Below, piece by piece: positions 5,407 to 6,626 of a stretch of DNA of 6,626 bases. This DNA is from Acidaminobacter sp. (lineage in GTDB: Bacteria; Bacillota_A; Clostridia; Peptostreptococcales; Acidaminobacteraceae): positions 1 through 6,626 of the forward strand of contig WXFH01000424.1 in assembly GCA_009881125.1 (NCBI GenBank), given 5' to 3'. Below the pieces are notes generated by a model. The model was given only the letters and a program-made list of their open reading frames with translations. It had not been told where the DNA came from and made no database searches. Position 1 is the first letter of the stretch. Each line of letters starts with the position of its first letter. A program made the position numbers and the translations under genes.

Positions 5407-5435
5407 CCTAATACCTAAACCTAACTTTAGGTCAA
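5405..5435 (-). promoter_or_regulatory. MerR-type promoter with operator dyad for the hydrolase operon
   Basis: Minus strand: TTGACC (-35, 5435-5430), 19-bp spacer, TAGGAT (-10, 5410-5405). The spacer contains the perfect dyad ACCTAAA-N6-TTTAGGT (5413-5432, running into the -35). A dyad within a 19-20-bp spacer is the hallmark of promoters that MerR-family proteins activate by DNA distortion. An alternative -10 (TATTAG, 5413-5408) would give a 16-bp spacer. Confidence 0.75.
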
Positions 5436-5467
5436 GCCTTTTTTAAAATAATTTTGAGGATGATCAC

Positions 5468-5923
5468 ATGAATACAATCGGCCAAATTTCAGAGATGTTT
5501 GACATTCCTATTTCTACTCTACGCTACTATGACAAAGAGGGGCTTTTCCCTGATATGCAGCGCATATCCGGCATACGCAATTTCAGCGATAAGGAAGTCG
5601 AGGCACTTCGTGTGATTGAGTGCCTGAAAAAATCCGGCATGGAAATTAAAGCTATCAAGACATTTATGGAATGGTGCGCGATGGGCAGCGAAACTTACTC
5701 GCAGCGCAAAGAACTGTTTATCAACCAGGAAAAGGTTGTAACAGCTGAAATTGAGAGACTTGAAAAAACCTTAGCTATGATAAAATTCAAGCACTGGTAT
5801 TATGAGCAGGCAATCAAAGACGGCAATGAGGACCGCCTTATGGAAATGATCCCCAACCATCTTCCTGAAGATGTCAAAGCTATGTATGATACTTCGCATA
5901 GTTCTCAGATTGAAAGGTTATAG
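5468..5923 (+). CDS. MerR-family transcriptional regulator, AdhR-like
   Basis: A 151-aa DNA-binding regulator. Residues 4-27 (IGQISEMFDIPISTLRYYDKEG) form the winged helix-turn-helix, RNFSDKEVEALRVIECLKKSGM (37-58) the rest of the DNA-binding domain, and EKVVTAEIERLEKTLAMIKFKHWYYEQAI (88-116) the antiparallel coiled-coil dimerisation helix. A ~35-residue tail follows, with no metal-binding Cys cluster of the MerR/CueR/ZntR kind. It has Cys52 and Cys70. Cys52 coincides with the single conserved thiol reported for Bacillus subtilis AdhR, a sensor of formaldehyde and methylglyoxal, so an aldehyde or electrophile inducer is plausible but not proven. The ATG at 5468 has GAGG at 5456-5459. It is transcribed divergently from the hydrolase-lipoprotein unit across a shared 109-bp region with an operator dyad. 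Confidence 0.92.
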   Translation: MNTIGQISEMFDIPISTLRYYDKEGLFPDMQRISGIRNFSDKEVEALRVIECLKKSGMEIKAIKTFMEWCAMGSETYSQRKELFINQEKVVTAEIERLEKTLAMIKFKHWYYEQAIKDGNEDRLMEMIPNHLPEDVKAMYDTSHSSQIERL

Positions 5924-5952
5924 AGGCGGAGTGATGATCTTGAGTGCAAACC

Positions 5953-6061
5953 GTACCTGGCACGATTTTCGGAACACAAGCGACTTTCTTGTTTAGACAT
6001 GTTGATATTAGAGTGTTTCAGGAAAATCTTCTTCTTCAATTTCACTTATGGTGCCAGGTAC
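5953..6061 (+). repeat. ~105-bp dispersed repeat, copy 3, with perfect terminal inverted repeats
   Basis: The most intact copy. Its termini GTACCTGGCAC (5953-5963) and GTGCCAGGTAC (6051-6061) are perfect 11-bp inverted repeats. Inside are TTTTCGGAACACAAGCG, the core ATGTTGATATTAGAGTGTTT (5999-6018), and CTTCTTCTTCAATTTCA. It begins 30 bp after the merR-type stop codon and may act as its 3' hairpin. No open reading frame of note. Confidence 0.75.
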
Positions 6062-6069
6062 AGTCAAAC

Positions 6070-6117
6070 GCGACTCCCCTCGCATGTACAACCTCGCGAT
6101 ACGGCGAGGGGAGTCGC
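6070..6117. repeat. 14-bp perfect inverted repeat sharing tmRNA T-arm sequence
   Basis: GCGACTCCCCTCGC (6070-6083) and GCGAGGGGAGTCGC (6104-6117) are perfect inverted repeats around a 20-bp centre. The right arm overlaps GGCGAGGGGAGTCG (6103-6116), identical to 6509-6522 in the T-arm/acceptor of ssrA. CCTCGC at 6092-6097 can pair with GCGAGG of the same right arm, so two mutually exclusive hairpins are possible. Confidence 0.7.
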
Positions 6118-6233
6118 TCCGCACGTGCGCTGCCTCCAGCCGCAGCAACTGTGTGAACCCTCTCATACCATCTCTTGCATAAAGTTCTTGGCTCCGCCAT
6201 AAATCTTACAACCCGGACCGGGTCCCCACCATC

Positions 6234-6256
6234 AGGCCGTGCCTTTGGCATGGCCT
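6234..6256. repeat. 10-bp hairpin with three-base loop
   Basis: AGGCCGTGCC (6234-6243) pairs with GGCATGGCCT (6247-6256) across a TTT loop, with one G-T pair. It is one of a series of compact stems in the GC-rich stretch. Confidence 0.55.
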
Positions 6257-6276
6257 TCACTATCACGCCGGGGCGG

Positions 6277-6301
6277 GGCGACATGCCACCGGCATATCGC
6301 C
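6277..6301. repeat. 10-bp hairpin with one mismatch and three-base loop
   Basis: GGCGA-c-ATGCC (6277-6287) pairs with GGCAT-a-TCGCC (6291-6301) across an ACC loop. It lies 21 bp after the previous hairpin and has nearly the same stem and loop size. Confidence 0.55.
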
Positions 6302-6312
6302 TTTATCCGCCC

Positions 6313-6345
6313 GTTCTACTCCCCCCGCCCTCACCAAAAAGACAT
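6313..6345 (+). pseudogene. Second tmRNA-3'-end-like remnant
   Basis: On the plus strand GTTC-ACTCCCC-CGCC--CACCAAAAA (6313-6340) followed by GACAT (6341-6345) parallels the ssrA 3' end (T-loop, T-stem 3' strand, acceptor, CCA, then A-rich terminator start). It has two single substitutions, a local change in the acceptor, and a four-base deletion before GACAT. The upstream sequence does not complete a T-stem. It is opposite in orientation to ssrA. This is shorter and less certain than the copy at 3559-3610. Confidence 0.4.
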
Positions 6346-6384
6346 ATCACCCTCATATGTAATTTACTATCTTGTTTGAGTTAC

Positions 6385-6468
6385 GTTTTGGTGGACCCAT
6401 TCGCGCCTTCGCGCTCAGGGCTCGCAAACGCGAGGCGTTTGCTATGGGCAAGCCTCCACCAAAAAACA
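6385..6468. repeat. Branched inverted repeat (cruciform-like)
   Basis: GTTTTGGTGG (6385-6394) pairs with CCACCAAAA (6456-6464 region), and CCCAT (6396-6400) with ATGGG (6444-6448). Inside are two further hairpins: GCGC-CTTC-GCGC (6403-6414) and GCAAACGC-GAG-GCGTTTGC (6424-6442, perfect). The right outer arm is also the left arm of the ssrA palindrome, so the two structures compete. No gene is seen here. Confidence 0.5.
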
Positions 6469-6511
6469 AGACATCCCCCAATTGGGGGATGTCTTGTTTT
6501 TTGGTGGAGGC
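6452..6511 (-). terminator. Perfect 60-bp palindrome forming the ssrA terminator
   Basis: Arms 6452-6481 and 6482-6511 are exact reverse complements around CCCCCAATTGGGGG. On the minus strand the core stem ACAAGACATCCCCC with its partner ends in TTTTTT, a strong intrinsic terminator directly after the tmRNA CCA. Being symmetric, it can terminate in both directions. The palindrome extends into the tmRNA: its right arm includes the last ten tmRNA bases (acceptor 3' strand plus CCA), which are therefore mirrored on the far side of the terminator. Confidence 0.85.
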
Positions 6512-6626
6512 GAGGGGAGTCGAACCCCTGTCCAAAAGCCCTTTGCCATCAGTTTCTCCGAGCGCAGTCACCTATTTAAATTTAGCCATCTCTCACTCCT
6601 GGTGACCGGATTGAGGTCAGGCGATC
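6502..6626 (-). ncRNA. ssrA: tmRNA, 3' part (partial, 5' part outside window)
   Basis: The 3' portion of transfer-messenger RNA, which with SmpB rescues stalled ribosomes and tags nascent peptides. Reading the minus strand, the last 21 bases are the T-loop/T-stem strand CGACTCCCC, then TCGCCTCC and an encoded CCA ending at 6502. Before them, GGACAGGGGTTCGACTCCCC forms the T-arm, with the GGACRGGGGTTCGA context usual for tmRNA. Upstream, TGACC (6619-6615) pairs with GGTCA (6607-6603), and loop bases CTCA (6615-6612) can pair with TGAG (6595-6592), an H-type pseudoknot as expected in the 3' domain. The tag-peptide frame and 5' acceptor strand lie beyond the window. Protein-like frames crossing it on the plus strand are spurious. 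Confidence 0.85.

Larger units (their letters stand above)
6062..6384. other. GC-rich hairpin-dense non-coding stretch
   Basis: This stretch is visibly more GC-rich than the genes around it and holds a chain of short stems: 6070-6117 (14-bp arms), GCTGC/GCAGC (6129-6133 with 6142-6146), ACCCGG-A-CCGGGT (6211-6223), 6234-6256, 6277-6301 and ACATAT/ATATGT near 6342-6360. The open frames crossing it match no protein family I recognise, have no ribosome binding sites, and coincide with the palindromes. It may be a structured RNA, a degraded mobile element or transferred DNA. Confidence 0.5.

Noticed and set aside
6042..6284. 80-aa minus-strand frame, Arg/Ala/Pro-rich
   Set aside because: It spans the hairpin-dense GC-rich stretch and a repeat end. 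It has no ribosome site and I recognise no family. A BLASTX hit would change this.
6175..6605. Three frames over the ssrA terminator and 3' end (6175-6579, 6353-6571, 6372-6605)
   Set aside because: They translate a palindromic terminator and the tmRNA. Chimeric strings such as 'SCFLVEARGVEPLS' are a familiar annotation artefact in clostridia.
1..6626. CRISPR array, complete insertion sequence or toxin-antitoxin pair
   Set aside because: No regularly spaced direct repeats, no transposase or integrase motif and no small paired genes with their own ribosome sites were seen on either strand.

Overview
The window looks like chromosomal DNA of a low-to-mid-GC Gram-positive anaerobe, most likely a clostridial Bacillota. 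The grounds are strong AGGAGG-type ribosome binding sites, T-rich intrinsic terminators, a canonical TTGACA-17-TATTAT promoter, a lipobox lipoprotein, a MerR regulator divergent from its target, and a tmRNA with encoded CCA. The genus cannot be read from this sequence. There is no phage gene, complete transposase or CRISPR array. The genes are ordinary accessory-metabolism genes; the unusual content is in the intergenic DNA.

Layout: (1) 1-457 holds a frameshifted, 5'-truncated GNAT acetyltransferase remnant (minus), the first copy of a ~105-bp dispersed repeat, and a hairpin terminator. (2) 458-2473 (minus) is a 671-aa CoA-disulfide/persulfide-reductase-like flavoprotein with two C-terminal rhodanese domains, the first lacking its catalytic Cys. 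Its promoter is near consensus and overlaps a CsoR/CstR-type operator. (3) 2700-2950 holds a second hairpin with the same stem sequence as the first and a second copy of the dispersed repeat. (4) 3072-3452 (plus) is a DUF1428 protein. (5) 3453-3779 holds a decayed copy of a tmRNA 3' end with its palindromic terminator. (6) 3780-5358 (minus) is a two-gene unit, a YcjY-type alpha/beta hydrolase followed by a cyclophilin-fold lipoprotein, divergent from a MerR/AdhR-like regulator (5468-5923, plus); the 109-bp gap carries a dyad inside a 19-bp promoter spacer. (7) 5953-6501 holds the third repeat copy and a GC-rich, hairpin-dense non-coding stretch containing further tmRNA-3'-end-like sequences. 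(8) 6502-6626 is the 3' part of ssrA (minus), whose end is half of a perfect 60-bp palindrome.

Two coherent regulatory modules are visible: a sulfane-sulfur/persulfide module (flavoprotein-rhodanese under a CsoR-family operator, with no such repressor in the window) and a probable thiol-reactive electrophile module (MerR with Cys52, hydrolase, lipoprotein). The best candidates for undescribed biology are three non-coding families: the ~105-bp repeats with terminal inverted repeats, the paired CATCGGCA hairpins around the flavoprotein gene, and the tmRNA-3'-end/palindrome copies.
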